Positions 1 through 8,797 of a DNA stretch of 64,000 nucleotides are shown piece by piece. The notes below the pieces were generated by a model. That model saw only the letters and a list, made by a program, of their open reading frames with translations, ran no database searches and was not told the origin of the DNA. This DNA is from Kribbella pratensis (GTDB lineage Bacteria; Actinomycetota; Actinomycetes; Propionibacteriales; Kribbellaceae). The stretch covers positions 1,981,846-2,045,845 of the forward strand of contig NZ_SODP01000002.1 of the NCBI RefSeq assembly GCF_004365355.1. The letters are read 5' to 3'. The translations under genes and the position numbers were made by a program. Numbering within the stretch: the first letter of the stretch is position 1; each line of letters opens with the position of its first letter.

Positions 1-858
1 GTACGTTCCGGTGGGTCCGGTTGCGAGGCGTTCAGCACCGTCGAGCGAGTTGCCGGCCGCGGGCGTGAGCCGCGCGCGCGGCGGGAGGGCGTCGCGGACC
101 GGGGCCACCAGTTGCTCGCCCGCGCCGTTGAAGAGCCCACCGACGCAGGCGACCGGCACAGGTCCCTCACCGGCCAGTTGTGCGACCGCCGCGCCGATCG
201 TCTCGGCGATATCCTCAGCAGCGCGTACGACGACGTCGTGCGCGACCGGATCGCCCTCGGCCGCACAACGCAGTACTTCGGGAGCGAACCGGGCCACGTC
301 GTCGACGAGGGTTGATGAGCGGTACAGCGTGACCGGATCGAGCCCTGTGTCCGCGAGCTTCGTGACCGGCCCGCGACCGTCGCGCGAGCGCTGTACGGCG
401 ACCAGGCCAGCCCGACCGATCGCGAACGCACTGCCGGCGTCACCGAACAGGTATCCGTGCCCGTCGAGCTTCCGCCATGTTCCGTCCCGGTCGACCGCGA
501 GACAGACCAGGCCGGTGCCAGCAGCAACCACCACGCCGTACCCCTCGGGCAGCGCTCCGGCGTGCGCGGTAACCATGTCCTGGGTCAGTCGCACCTCGTC
601 GGCGTTCAGTAACTCGCTGACGTCAGCCGCAAACTTGTCCGCCGCGCCGGCCCCCTGCGGGTACCCGGTGAGACCGAGGGCAACGGTCTCGATCCGCCCT
701 GTCACCTCGGCCTCCGCCGCGGCGGCGCCGATCGCGTCGAGCATCTTCCGGAGCGCATCCGGTCCGTGGGTGTAACCAGGCCCCTTGCCGGTCCGGCCGG
801 ACGGGAGAACACGGAGTCGGAGGGCGGACTGACCGCCATCGATGGCAATGCGGCTCAT
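1..858 (-). CDS. BadF/BadG-type N-acetylglucosamine kinase-like ATPase (3' end cut by window)
   Basis: Reading back from ATG at 858 gives a protein starting MSRIAIDGGQSALRLRVL, the phosphate-1 loop of the ASKHA sugar-kinase fold, followed by a GLTGYPQGAG stretch, a VVVAAGTGLVCLAV phosphate-2 segment and a GYLFGDAGSAFAIGR motif typical of the BadF/BadG/BcrA/BcrD ATPase family that includes N-acetylglucosamine kinases. The frame is open to base 1, so 286 codons are visible and the C-terminus lies outside. Known family members phosphorylate amino sugars in the cytoplasm; the actual substrate cannot be read from the sequence. The next gene upstream on the same strand begins more than 700 bases away and looks unrelated. 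Confidence 0.8.
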   Translation of the reverse strand, partial: MSRIAIDGGQSALRLRVLPSGRTGKGPGYTHGPDALRKMLDAIGAAAAEAEVTGRIETVALGLTGYPQGAGAADKFAADVSELLNADEVRLTQDMVTAHAGALPEGYGVVVAAGTGLVCLAVDRDGTWRKLDGHGYLFGDAGSAFAIGRAGLVAVQRSRDGRGPVTKLADTGLDPVTLYRSSTLVDDVARFAPEVLRCAAEGDPVAHDVVVRAAEDIAETIGAAVAQLAGEGPVPVACVGGLFNGAGEQLVAPVRDALPPRARLTPAAGNSLDGAERLATGPTGTY

Positions 859-932
859 GCGGTGATCCAGTAGTCGGTGCCAGTGGTTCACCGCAGCGTA
901 CTCACCAGCCTCCCCCGCGCCATAGCGGCAGG

Positions 933-1571
933 CTAGCCGGGAAGGACCGCCTCGAACTGATCCAGGAGCGTCGCCAGCGGTACGCCGGTGAGCTGGATGC
1001 TGGGCTGGACCCAGTCGTTGAGGATCGGGTCTTCGGTGGCGAGGTGGCCGGAGAGCTCGGTCTGGCTCAGCTCGAAGACATGCGCGGGGTTTCCGGTCAG
1101 GTCGACGACGGCCTGCATCAGCCGACCGACCTGCTCCTCCCACAGCACGTCGACGAACTCGTGCCGGTCCGGGCGGATCAGCAGCAGGTCCACGTCGCTG
1201 TCCAGATCACCGTCGCCGCGCGCGATCGCGCCGTACACGCTGGCGTGGACCGGCGGGATCGTCCAGCCGCTGATCTCGTCGGCGAGCCGGCTGATCAACG
1301 TACTGCGGAGGTTGGCGAGCTGGTCGACGATCGGGGCCAGGATGTGCTTGCGGTTGAGTCGATAGAGCAACGAGTTGCCGAGATCGTCGACGTGCACGAG
1401 CCCGGTCGCCGCCAGCCGTTGCAGCACGAGCCGCACGCCTGCGACGCTACCCGACTCCGCGAGCTTGTGGATCTGGCGGCCGGACAGCCCCTCCTCGGCC
1501 CGCGCGAGCACCAGCAACACCGGTCCGTCCAGAGACGGCACCACTGTGCTGATCGGGCTCTTCAGATCCAT
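933..1571 (-). CDS. Nucleotidyltransferase with N-terminal winged-helix
   Basis: A 212-aa protein. Residues about 15-75 look like a winged helix (GLSGRQIHKLAESGSVAGVR). The rest is a DNA polymerase beta-type (MNT-like) nucleotidyltransferase core: the motif near residues 114-131 ends DSDVDLLLI, with the metal-binding aspartates at D126 and D128. The usual GS dipeptide before ARG is GA here (residues 114-115), a conservative departure. ATG at 1571 is preceded by a GAGACGGG stretch; a GTG 24 bases further upstream is an alternative. MNT proteins are often antitoxins paired with HEPN toxins or antibiotic adenylyltransferases, but no HEPN gene is adjacent, so substrate and role are open. Confidence 0.7.
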   Translation of the reverse strand: MDLKSPISTVVPSLDGPVLLVLARAEEGLSGRQIHKLAESGSVAGVRLVLQRLAATGLVHVDDLGNSLLYRLNRKHILAPIVDQLANLRSTLISRLADEISGWTIPPVHASVYGAIARGDGDLDSDVDLLLIRPDRHEFVDVLWEEQVGRLMQAVVDLTGNPAHVFELSQTELSGHLATEDPILNDWVQPSIQLTGVPLATLLDQFEAVLPG

Positions 1572-1664
1572 AACCCGTCTCACCCTAGTGATCACCCAAC
1601 CGCTCAAGTAATCACCGTGACGCGTCAGTGACCCTCCGCGTCGGCGCGGTGGGGCGGAGCTGAA

Positions 1665-1680
1665 AACAAGCACGCTTGAT
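1665..1680. promoter_or_regulatory. TetR-type operator candidate upstream of catabolic operon
   Basis: The palindrome AACAAGCACGCTTGAT contains CAAG-N4-CTTG half-sites (CAAGC and GCTTG around AC). It lies 57 bases before the GTG of the first operon gene. Inverted CAAG/CTTG sites are known for TetR regulators of acyl-CoA metabolism such as KstR2. The last gene of this operon is a TetR regulator, so autoregulation through this site is a reasonable inference. Confidence 0.5.
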
Positions 1681-1736
1681 TCTTTTTGGTGGGCGTGGGA
1701 CGCTCGGCGCACGGTCTCCTGGTGAGGGAGTGCAGC

Positions 1737-2525
1737 GTGCAACTGGATGACGTGCTGGCTGATTTGTGGGCCGAGAGTGCGGAGCTGGATCGGCTGGTCG
1801 GTGGGCTGGCCGCGGACGAGTGGGCGACACCGACGCCGGCCGAGGGGTGGACGATTGCGCACCAGATCGCGCACCTCGCCTGGACGGACGAGGCGGCGCG
1901 CTTGGCGGCGACCGATCCGGACGGGTTCAAGGCCTCGCTGCGCACGGCGGCCGCCAGCCCCACGACGTACGTCGACGATGGCGCGGCGGAGACCGCAGCG
2001 CTGCCCCCGGAGCAGCTGCTCCCGTACTGGCGGGAGACCCGCGCGGAGGTCGCCGAGGCGCTGAAGAAGGTGCCGGCCGGCGAGAAGGTGCTCTGGTACG
2101 GCCCGCCGATGAGCCCCACCTCGATGGCGACCGCGCGACTGATGGAGACCTGGGCGCATGGGCAGGACGTGTTCGACGCCCTCGGCGTACGTCGGCAGCC
2201 GAGCAACCGTCTGCGCCATGTCGCACATCTTGCGGTGCGCACGCGGGACTTCGCGTACCTGCTCAACGACCGCACGCCGCCGGCCGAGCAGTTCCGCGTC
2301 GAGCTGACCGGGCCGGACGGTGATGTCTGGTCGTGGGGATCGGAGGATGCGGCGCAGCGGGTGAGTGCCCCGGCGCTGGACTTCTGCCTGCTGGCGACAC
2401 AGCGGCGGCATCGCGATGACCTGGCTGTCGAGGCCGAGGGTGCTGATGCTGAGGAGTGGCTGGGGATCATCCAGGCGTTCGCCGGGTTGCCCGGGAAGGG
2501 TCGGCGGCCGGGGCAGTTCGCATGA
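1737..2525 (+). CDS. DinB/maleylpyruvate isomerase-like metal-binding protein (TIGR03084-type)
   Basis: A 262-aa protein. The start is GTG 1737, chosen because a GAGGGAG ribosome-binding site lies just upstream; the frame is open further upstream but looks non-coding. The sequence has the four-helix DinB/MDMPI pattern with regularly placed histidines: WTIAHQIAHLAW near residue 40, METWAHGQDVFDALG near 140 and RHVAHLAVRTR near 162, which in this superfamily bind a divalent metal. Proteins of this type are recurrently found beside AtuA and acyl-CoA carboxylase genes in actinobacteria. The stop overlaps the AtuA start by four bases (ATGA), so it is the first gene of the operon. The reaction is not established; a thiol- or CoA-dependent isomerase/transferase role is only a guess. 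Confidence 0.75.
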   Translation: MQLDDVLADLWAESAELDRLVGGLAADEWATPTPAEGWTIAHQIAHLAWTDEAARLAATDPDGFKASLRTAAASPTTYVDDGAAETAALPPEQLLPYWRETRAEVAEALKKVPAGEKVLWYGPPMSPTSMATARLMETWAHGQDVFDALGVRRQPSNRLRHVAHLAVRTRDFAYLLNDRTPPAEQFRVELTGPDGDVWSWGSEDAAQRVSAPALDFCLLATQRRHRDDLAVEAEGADAEEWLGIIQAFAGLPGKGRRPGQFA

Positions 2526-4231
2526 CCGAGCCGATCCGCATCGGGAACGCGTCGGGGTTCTACGGGGACCGGTTCAGCGCGGTGCAGGAGATGCTGACCG
2601 GCGGCCCGCTCGATGTGCTGACCGGCGACTATCTGGCTGAGCTGACGATGCTGATACTCGGGCGGGATCGGCTGAAGGACCCAGCTCTCGGGTATGCGCG
2701 CACCTTTCTCAAGCAGTTGGAGAGCGGCTTGGGCGAGGCCCTCGACCGCGGTGTGAAGATCGTCAGCAATGCGGGCGGTCTGAACCCGTCGGGTCTGGCG
2801 CAGGCGATCGGCGAGTTGGCCGACAAGCTCGGGTTGCATCCGAAGATCGCGTACGTCGAGGGCGACGATCTGCTGCCCCGCGCCACCGAGCTGGACCTCG
2901 GACAACCGCTGACGGCCAACGCTTACCTCGGCGCTTGGGGGATCGCCGAGGCGTTGCAGGCGGGCGCGGACGTGGTGGTGACGGGGCGTGTCACCGATGC
3001 GTCGGTCATCGTCGGGCCGGCCGCCGCGCATCACGGGTGGAAGCGGACGCAGTACGACGAGCTGGCCGGCGCGGTCGTCGCGGGGCACGTGATCGAGTGC
3101 GGCTGCCAGGCGACCGGCGGGAACTACGCTTTCTTCAGCGAGATCCGTGACTTCGGCCGGCCCGGGTTCCCGATCGCGGAGATCCATGCCGACGGCAGCA
3201 GCGTGATCACGAAGCACGACAACACCGGCGGCGCGGTCACGATCGACACGGTCAAGGCGCAGTTGCTGTACGAGATCACCGGCGCCCGGTACGCCGGTCC
3301 GGACGTCACGGCCCGCCTCGACACGATCGAGCTCTCCATGGACGGCCCGGACCGCATCAAGATCTCCGGCGTCCGCGGTGAAGCCCCGCCGCCGACGTAC
3401 AAGGTCTCGTTGAACAGCGTCGGCGGATTCCGCAACGAGGTCGACTTCGTGCTGACCGGGCTACAGCTGGAGCAGAAGGCCGAGCTCGTCCAACAACAGC
3501 TCGAGCAGGCGCTCCCGCAGCGGCCGGCCGAGCTGAAGTGGAGCCTCGCCTGGACCGAGAAGCCGAACGCGGAGTCGGAGGAAGAGGCGAGCGTCTTCCT
3601 CCGGTGCGCGGTGAAGGACCCGGATCCGAAGGTCGTCGGCCGCGCGTTCAGCAGTGCCGCGGTCGAGCTGGCACTCGCGAGCTACCCGGGCTTCCACGTC
3701 ACCGCGCCGCCCGGCGACGGTTCGCCGTACGGCGTGTTCCGGGCCGGGTACGTCGACATCCACGAGGTCGAGCACGTCGTCGTACTCCCCGACGGCACTC
3801 GCACCGTGGTCGAACCGGCCGCCGAGACCCAGCCGCTGGCGCCCGTCGACGACATCGAGGAGCCGATGCCGCTGCTCCAACTGTCGAGCGGACCGCCGCG
3901 GACGCGCGAGGTCCCGCTCGGCCGCATCGCCGGTGCGCGCTCCGGGGACAAGGGCGGCGACGCGAACGTCGGCGTGTGGGTGCGCGACGAGAAGGCGTGG
4001 CGCTGGCTCGCGCACACGCTCACGGTCAGCCTCTTCAAGCAACTGCTGCCCGAGACCCAGCCGCTGACAGTGACCCGTTACCTCCTGCCGAACTTGTGGG
4101 CGGTCAACTTCGTCGTCGAAGGACTGCTGGGCGAGGGCGTCGCCGCCCAAGCCCGGTTCGACCCGCAGGCGAAGGCGGTCGGCGAGTGGCTGCGCTCCCG
4201 GTACGTCGACGTACCGGAGGTCCTGCTGTGA
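2522..4231 (+). CDS. AtuA-like acyclic terpene utilisation family protein
   Basis: A 569-aa protein of the DUF1446/AtuA family. The N-terminal hallmark RIGNASGFYGDRF and the SNAGGLNPSGLAQAI segment are clear. A second, smaller C-terminal module (residues about 455-569) carries the ARSGDKGGDANVGV motif of the AtuA C-terminal domain, so both parts of the family are fused here as usual. AtuA is required for growth of Pseudomonas on citronellol and geraniol, but its biochemical step is unknown. The ATG at 2522 overlaps the previous stop, and the gene ends in a four-base GTGA overlap with an acyl-CoA dehydrogenase. Together with the carboxylase pair this supports catabolism of an isoprenoid or methyl-branched acyl-CoA. 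Confidence 0.85.
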   Translation: MTEPIRIGNASGFYGDRFSAVQEMLTGGPLDVLTGDYLAELTMLILGRDRLKDPALGYARTFLKQLESGLGEALDRGVKIVSNAGGLNPSGLAQAIGELADKLGLHPKIAYVEGDDLLPRATELDLGQPLTANAYLGAWGIAEALQAGADVVVTGRVTDASVIVGPAAAHHGWKRTQYDELAGAVVAGHVIECGCQATGGNYAFFSEIRDFGRPGFPIAEIHADGSSVITKHDNTGGAVTIDTVKAQLLYEITGARYAGPDVTARLDTIELSMDGPDRIKISGVRGEAPPPTYKVSLNSVGGFRNEVDFVLTGLQLEQKAELVQQQLEQALPQRPAELKWSLAWTEKPNAESEEEASVFLRCAVKDPDPKVVGRAFSSAAVELALASYPGFHVTAPPGDGSPYGVFRAGYVDIHEVEHVVVLPDGTRTVVEPAAETQPLAPVDDIEEPMPLLQLSSGPPRTREVPLGRIAGARSGDKGGDANVGVWVRDEKAWRWLAHTLTVSLFKQLLPETQPLTVTRYLLPNLWAVNFVVEGLLGEGVAAQARFDPQAKAVGEWLRSRYVDVPEVLL

Positions 4232-5340
4232 ACGACTACCGGGATTCCGTCCGGAGTTTCATGGCCGCCGAGGTGCTGCCGCAACTCGACCAATGGGAAC
4301 GCGACGGTGAGCTTCCGAGAGAGCTGCACAAGAAGGCCGGGGCCATCGGCCTGCTCGGCGTCGGCTTCCCGGAGGCGGTCGGTGGCGGCGGCGGTTCGTT
4401 GCTCGACGCGATCGACGTGGTCGAGGAGATGCACTACGCCGGTGGGTCCGGTGGCCTGGTCGCCTCGCTCCTGACCTGCGGAATCGCGCTGCCGCATATC
4501 GTTGCTGCGGGCAATCATGAGCAGATCGAACGATGGGTGCGGCCCACGTTGAACGGTGAGCTGATCGGAGCGCTGGCGATCACCGAGCCCGGTGGTGGGT
4601 CGGACGTGGCCTCCATTCGTACGACGGCTCGGCGTCAGGGCGATGTGTTCGTCGTCAACGGCGCGAAGACCTTCATCACCTCGGGCTGCCGCGCGGACTT
4701 CGTGACGACCGCGGTCCGCACCGACGGCCCAGGAGCGCACGGGATCAGCCTGCTGGTGATCGAGCAGGGGTTCGAGGTGTCGCGGCGGCTGGAGAAGATG
4801 GGGTGGCTGTGTTCCGACACGGCTGAGCTGTCCTTCACCGACGTGCGGGTTCCGGTGGGCAATCTCGTCGGAGCGCAGGGGTCCGGCTTTGTGCAGCTCG
4901 CGGTGAACTTCGTTGCCGAGCGGCTGACACTCGCCGTACAGGCGTATGCCGGGGCTCAGCGGGCGCTCGACCTGACGGTGGCTTGGTGCCGCGCAAGAGA
5001 GACGTTCGGCAGGCCGCTGATCTCACGGCAGACCGTGCAGTACACGTTGACCGAGATGGCTCGGCGGATTGATGTCGCGCGGGTGTACGTGCGCTCGGTC
5101 GCTGAGCGGGCAGACCGAGGTGAGGACGTGATCGCCGAGACCTGCTTCGCGAAGAACACTGCGGTCGAGGCCGGGCAGTGGGTGTGCGACCAAGCGCTCC
5201 AGTTGCACGGCGGTCTCGGCTACATGCGCGAGGCCGAGGTCGAACGCCAGTACCGCGACCAGAAGATCCTCGCCATCGGCGGCGGCACCACCGAGATCCT
5301 GACCGGCCTTGCCTCCAAGAGACTGGGGTTCACTCCATGA
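4228..5340 (+). CDS. Acyl-CoA dehydrogenase
   Basis: A 370-aa FAD-dependent acyl-CoA dehydrogenase of normal family length. Visible motifs include ALAITEPGGGSDVAS (flavin-binding loop, residues about 115-129), the LHGGLGYMREAEVER segment and YRDQKILAIGGGTTEI near the C-terminus. The position that holds the catalytic glutamate in medium-chain enzymes (E-G-T) is G-G-T here, so the base is probably E231 in AERLTLA, the helix-G location used by isovaleryl-CoA-type dehydrogenases. This points to a branched or long acyl substrate. It starts at GTG 4228 inside the AtuA stop and ends in an ATGA overlap with the carboxyltransferase, consistent with translational coupling. Confidence 0.9.
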   Translation: MNDYRDSVRSFMAAEVLPQLDQWERDGELPRELHKKAGAIGLLGVGFPEAVGGGGGSLLDAIDVVEEMHYAGGSGGLVASLLTCGIALPHIVAAGNHEQIERWVRPTLNGELIGALAITEPGGGSDVASIRTTARRQGDVFVVNGAKTFITSGCRADFVTTAVRTDGPGAHGISLLVIEQGFEVSRRLEKMGWLCSDTAELSFTDVRVPVGNLVGAQGSGFVQLAVNFVAERLTLAVQAYAGAQRALDLTVAWCRARETFGRPLISRQTVQYTLTEMARRIDVARVYVRSVAERADRGEDVIAETCFAKNTAVEAGQWVCDQALQLHGGLGYMREAEVERQYRDQKILAIGGGTTEILTGLASKRLGFTP

Positions 5341-6890
5341 GCAACCGCGAGGCGATGCTGGAGAAGCTCGTCGCCCTCGATGCCGAGCACGCGAAGGCGC
5401 TGGCGGGCGGCGGCGAGAAGTACGTCGATCGCCACCACAAGCGCGGCAAGCTGCTCGCCCGGGAGCGGATCGAACTGCTGCTCGACCCCGACTCGTACTT
5501 CCTCGAACTGTCACCGCTGGCCGGCTGGGGGTCGGACTTCACCGTCGGCGCGAGCCTGGTGACCGGGATCGGCGTCGTCGAAGGTGTCGAGTGCCTGATC
5601 ACCGCGAACGACCCGACCGTCAAGGGCGGCGCGAGCAATCCGTGGACGCTGAAGAAGGCCCTGCGGTCGGACGAGATCGCCCGGGCGAACCGGCTGCCGG
5701 TGATCAGCCTGGTCGAGTCCGGCGGCGCGGATCTGCCGACGCAGAAGGAGATCTTCATCCCGGGCGGCGCGATGTTCCGCAACCTGACCCGGCTGTCGGC
5801 CGAAGGGATCCCGACGATCGCGCTGGTGTTCGGCAACTCGACCGCGGGTGGCGCGTACATCCCCGGCATGAGCGACTACGTCGTCATGGTCGACGGCGGC
5901 GCGAAGGTGTTCCTCGCCGGACCTCCGCTGGTCAAGATGGCGACCGGCGAGGAGGCGGACGACGAGTCGCTCGGCGGCGCCTCCATGCACGCTCGGCAGT
6001 CCGGGCTCGCGGACTACTTCGCGGTCGACGAGCAGGACGCGATCCGGCTCGGGCGGCAGATCGTGTCCCGGCTGAACTGGCGCAAACCAGGCCCGGCGCC
6101 CAAGCCGTCGTACGACGAACCTCTGCTCGACTCGGACGACCTGCTGGACATCGTGCCGGGGGATTTGAAGATCCCGTTCGATCCGCGGGACGTGATCGCC
6201 CGGGTCGTGGATGGCTCGGTGTTCGACGAGTTCAAGCCGCTGTACGGCTCGTCGCTCGCGACCGGGTGGGCGTCGGTGCACGGGTACCCGGTCGGCATCC
6301 TCGCGAACGCGCGCGGCGTCCTGTTCAGCGAGGAGTCGCAGAAGGCGGCGCAGTTCATCCAGCTGGCGAACCGCGCGAACACACCGCTGATCTTCCTGCA
6401 CAACACGACCGGCTACATGGTCGGCCAGGAGTACGAGCAGGGCGGGATCATCAAGCACGGCGCGCAGATGATCAACGCGGTCTCGAACTCGACGGTCCCG
6501 CACATCTCGATCCTGATGGGCGCGTCCTACGGCGCCGGGCACTACGGGATGTGCGGACGGGCGTTCGATCCACGGTTCCTGTTCGCGTGGCCGTCGGCGA
6601 AGTCGGCAGTGATGGGACCGCAGCAACTCGCCGGCGTCCTGTCGATCGTCGCGCGCGCGGCCGCGGAAGCCAAGGGGCAGCCGTACGACGAGACCGCCGA
6701 CACGCAGATGCGGGCGTACGTCGAGGGGCAGATCGAGGCGGAATCCCTGCCGATGTTCCTGTCCGGCCGGTTGTACGACGACGGCGTGATCGACCCGCGT
6801 GACACCAGAACGGTCCTCGGCATCTGCCTGTCCGCCATCCACTCAGCCCCGGTCGAAGGCACCTCGTCCTTCGGCGTCTTCCGGATGTGA
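5337..6890 (+). CDS. Acyl-CoA carboxylase beta (carboxyltransferase) subunit
   Basis: A 517-aa biotin-dependent carboxyltransferase with two crotonase-like halves. The oxyanion-hole motif GNSTAGGAYIPGMSDY (first half) and GASYGAGHYGMCGRAFDP (second half) are intact, and the protein ends in GVFRM, typical of the methylcrotonyl-CoA/geranyl-CoA carboxylase branch rather than of AccB/PccB. It should transfer the carboxyl group from biotin on the following alpha subunit to an unsaturated acyl-CoA. The start ATG overlaps the preceding stop. Whether the substrate is 3-methylcrotonyl-CoA, geranyl-CoA or something related cannot be decided from sequence; the AtuA neighbour favours an isoprenoid route. 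Confidence 0.9.
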   Translation: MSNREAMLEKLVALDAEHAKALAGGGEKYVDRHHKRGKLLARERIELLLDPDSYFLELSPLAGWGSDFTVGASLVTGIGVVEGVECLITANDPTVKGGASNPWTLKKALRSDEIARANRLPVISLVESGGADLPTQKEIFIPGGAMFRNLTRLSAEGIPTIALVFGNSTAGGAYIPGMSDYVVMVDGGAKVFLAGPPLVKMATGEEADDESLGGASMHARQSGLADYFAVDEQDAIRLGRQIVSRLNWRKPGPAPKPSYDEPLLDSDDLLDIVPGDLKIPFDPRDVIARVVDGSVFDEFKPLYGSSLATGWASVHGYPVGILANARGVLFSEESQKAAQFIQLANRANTPLIFLHNTTGYMVGQEYEQGGIIKHGAQMINAVSNSTVPHISILMGASYGAGHYGMCGRAFDPRFLFAWPSAKSAVMGPQQLAGVLSIVARAAAEAKGQPYDETADTQMRAYVEGQIEAESLPMFLSGRLYDDGVIDPRDTRTVLGICLSAIHSAPVEGTSSFGVFRM

Positions 6891-6895
6891 GGCCC

Positions 6896-8797
6896 ATGTT
6901 CACGACTGTGCTGGTGGCGAACCGTGGCGAGATCGCGCGGCGGATCTTCCGTACGGCGCGGTCGCTGGGGCTGTCGACGGTCGCGGTGCACTCGACCGCT
7001 GAGGCTCGGATGCCGTTCGTCGACGAGGCGGATGCCGCGGTTGAGCTGCCCGGAAACACGCCGGGTGAAACCTATCTGCGGGCGGAGCTGATCGTCGAGG
7101 CGGCGGTGCGGGCCGGCGCGGACGCCGTACATCCGGGGTATGGGTTCCTGTCGGAGAACGCCGGGTTCGCGCAGGCGGTGATCGACGCCGGGCTGACGTG
7201 GATCGGGCCGCCGGTGGACGCGATCTCGTCGATGGGCTCAAAGATCGAGGCGAAGAAGCTGATGGCGGCGGCCGGGGTGCCGGTGCTGGCCGAGCTCACG
7301 CCGGCCGAGGTGTCCGCCGACGACCTGCCGGTGCTGGTGAAGGCGTCCGCTGGTGGCGGCGGGCGCGGGATGCGGGTGGTCACCGAGCTTGCCGACCTCC
7401 CTGGCGAGATCGACGCGGCGTCGGCCGAGGCGTTGTCGGCGTTCGGGGACGGGACGGTGTTCTGCGAGCGGTACCTGGCGGCCGGTCGGCACATCGAGGT
7501 GCAGATCATGGCGGACCAGCACGGGACGATCTGGGCCGTCGGGGAGCGCGAGTGTTCGATCCAGCGCCGGCATCAGAAGGTCGTCGAGGAGGCGCCGTCA
7601 CCACTGGTCGAGCGGATCCCGTCCATGCGCTCGTCGCTCTTCGACGCAGCGCGGAAGGCCGCCGCCGCGATCGGTTACGTCGGAGCCGGGACGGTCGAGT
7701 TCCTCGCGGACGACGCGGGCAACTTCTACTTCCTCGAGATGAACACGCGACTCCAGGTCGAACACCCGGTCACAGAGGAGACCACCGGCCTGGACCTGGT
7801 GGAACTACAGCTGGCCGTCGCGGCAGGCGAGCGGCTCCCGGCGGACCCGCCTCCCACCATCGGTCACGCGATCGAGGTCAGGCTGTACGCCGAAGACCCG
7901 TTGAACGACTGGCAGCCGCAGACGGGCACGCTCCACCGCTTCGAGGTACCACTTGGCATGCGCGTGGACTCGGGGGTTGAGGATGGGTCGGAAGTCACGC
8001 CGTACTACGACGCGATGCTGGCCAAGGTGATCGCGGCGGGGAGCGATCGTAGGGCGGTGGCGCGGCGGCTGGCGGCGGCGCTGGAGCAGGCGAAGATCCA
8101 CGGAGTGGGGACCAACCGAGAGCTGCTGGCCTGGATCCTGCGGCATCCGGCGTTCGTCGCGGGGGACACGGATACCGCGTTCTTCGACAAGCACGGTGTT
8201 GGTGTGCGGACGGACGACGCGGTGGTGCGGGTGTCGGCGCTGGCTGCGGCGTTGGCGGATGCGGCTGGACGTGAGGCGCCGGTGCGGGTGCCGAGCGGCT
8301 GGCGGAACCTGCCGTCGCAGCCGCAGCGCAAGAGCTACCGCGTCGGGGAGGTCGTGCACGAGGTCGCCTACCGCATGACACGAGACGGTTTGGTTGCTGA
8401 CGGCAACGTTCGATTGGTGGAAAGTGCGCCGGAGCGCGTGGTGCTCGAGGTCGATGGTGTACGTCGGTCCTTCGACGTCGCGGCGTACGACGGGCTGACG
8501 TGTGTGGACTCGTCCCTCGGGAGCGTCGCGCTGAGTCCCGTAGAGCGGTTCACGGACCCGGCGCGGCAGGTGGCGGCGGGGTCGTTGGTGGCGCCAATGC
8601 CGGGGACGGTGATCCGGGTCGGTGTGCAGATCGGCGACAAAGTTACCCAAGGGCAACCGCTGTTGTGGCTGGAGGCGATGAAGATGGAACACACGATCGC
8701 TGCTCCGGTCGACGGTGTGGTCGGTGAGCTCACGGTGGAAGCGGGACAACAGGTCGAGGTCGGGGCCGTACTGGCGGTTGTTGGGGAGGAAGCATGA
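6896..8797 (+). CDS. Acyl-CoA carboxylase alpha subunit (biotin carboxylase + BCCP)
   Basis: A 633-aa protein starting MFTTVLVANRGEIARRIFR, the conserved N-terminus of biotin carboxylase. It has the ATP-grasp glycine-rich loop (KASAGGGGRGM, near residue 150), the ECSIQRRHQKVVEEAPS segment and EMNTRLQVEHPVTE. The C-terminal biotinyl domain carries EAMKMEH with the biotin-accepting lysine at K596. It carboxylates biotin with ATP and bicarbonate and works with the beta subunit just upstream. ATG 6896 gives the conserved start; an in-frame GTG at 6887, which overlaps the preceding stop by four bases like the other junctions, is an alternative. The length is normal for acyl-CoA carboxylase alpha chains. 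Confidence 0.93.
   Translation: MFTTVLVANRGEIARRIFRTARSLGLSTVAVHSTAEARMPFVDEADAAVELPGNTPGETYLRAELIVEAAVRAGADAVHPGYGFLSENAGFAQAVIDAGLTWIGPPVDAISSMGSKIEAKKLMAAAGVPVLAELTPAEVSADDLPVLVKASAGGGGRGMRVVTELADLPGEIDAASAEALSAFGDGTVFCERYLAAGRHIEVQIMADQHGTIWAVGERECSIQRRHQKVVEEAPSPLVERIPSMRSSLFDAARKAAAAIGYVGAGTVEFLADDAGNFYFLEMNTRLQVEHPVTEETTGLDLVELQLAVAAGERLPADPPPTIGHAIEVRLYAEDPLNDWQPQTGTLHRFEVPLGMRVDSGVEDGSEVTPYYDAMLAKVIAAGSDRRAVARRLAAALEQAKIHGVGTNRELLAWILRHPAFVAGDTDTAFFDKHGVGVRTDDAVVRVSALAAALADAAGREAPVRVPSGWRNLPSQPQRKSYRVGEVVHEVAYRMTRDGLVADGNVRLVESAPERVVLEVDGVRRSFDVAAYDGLTCVDSSLGSVALSPVERFTDPARQVAAGSLVAPMPGTVIRVGVQIGDKVTQGQPLLWLEAMKMEHTIAAPVDGVVGELTVEAGQQVEVGAVLAVVGEEA

Noticed and set aside
933..1571. 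MNT nucleotidyltransferase as half of a HEPN/MNT toxin-antitoxin pair
   Set aside because: No HEPN-like small gene lies next to it on either side, and its N-terminal winged helix is not typical of MNT antitoxins.
1625..3217. Long minus-strand reading frame opposite the first operon genes
   Set aside because: Typical high-GC antisense frame; biased, low-complexity arginine/proline composition and no motifs. The plus-strand genes have clear families, overlaps and ribosome-binding sites.
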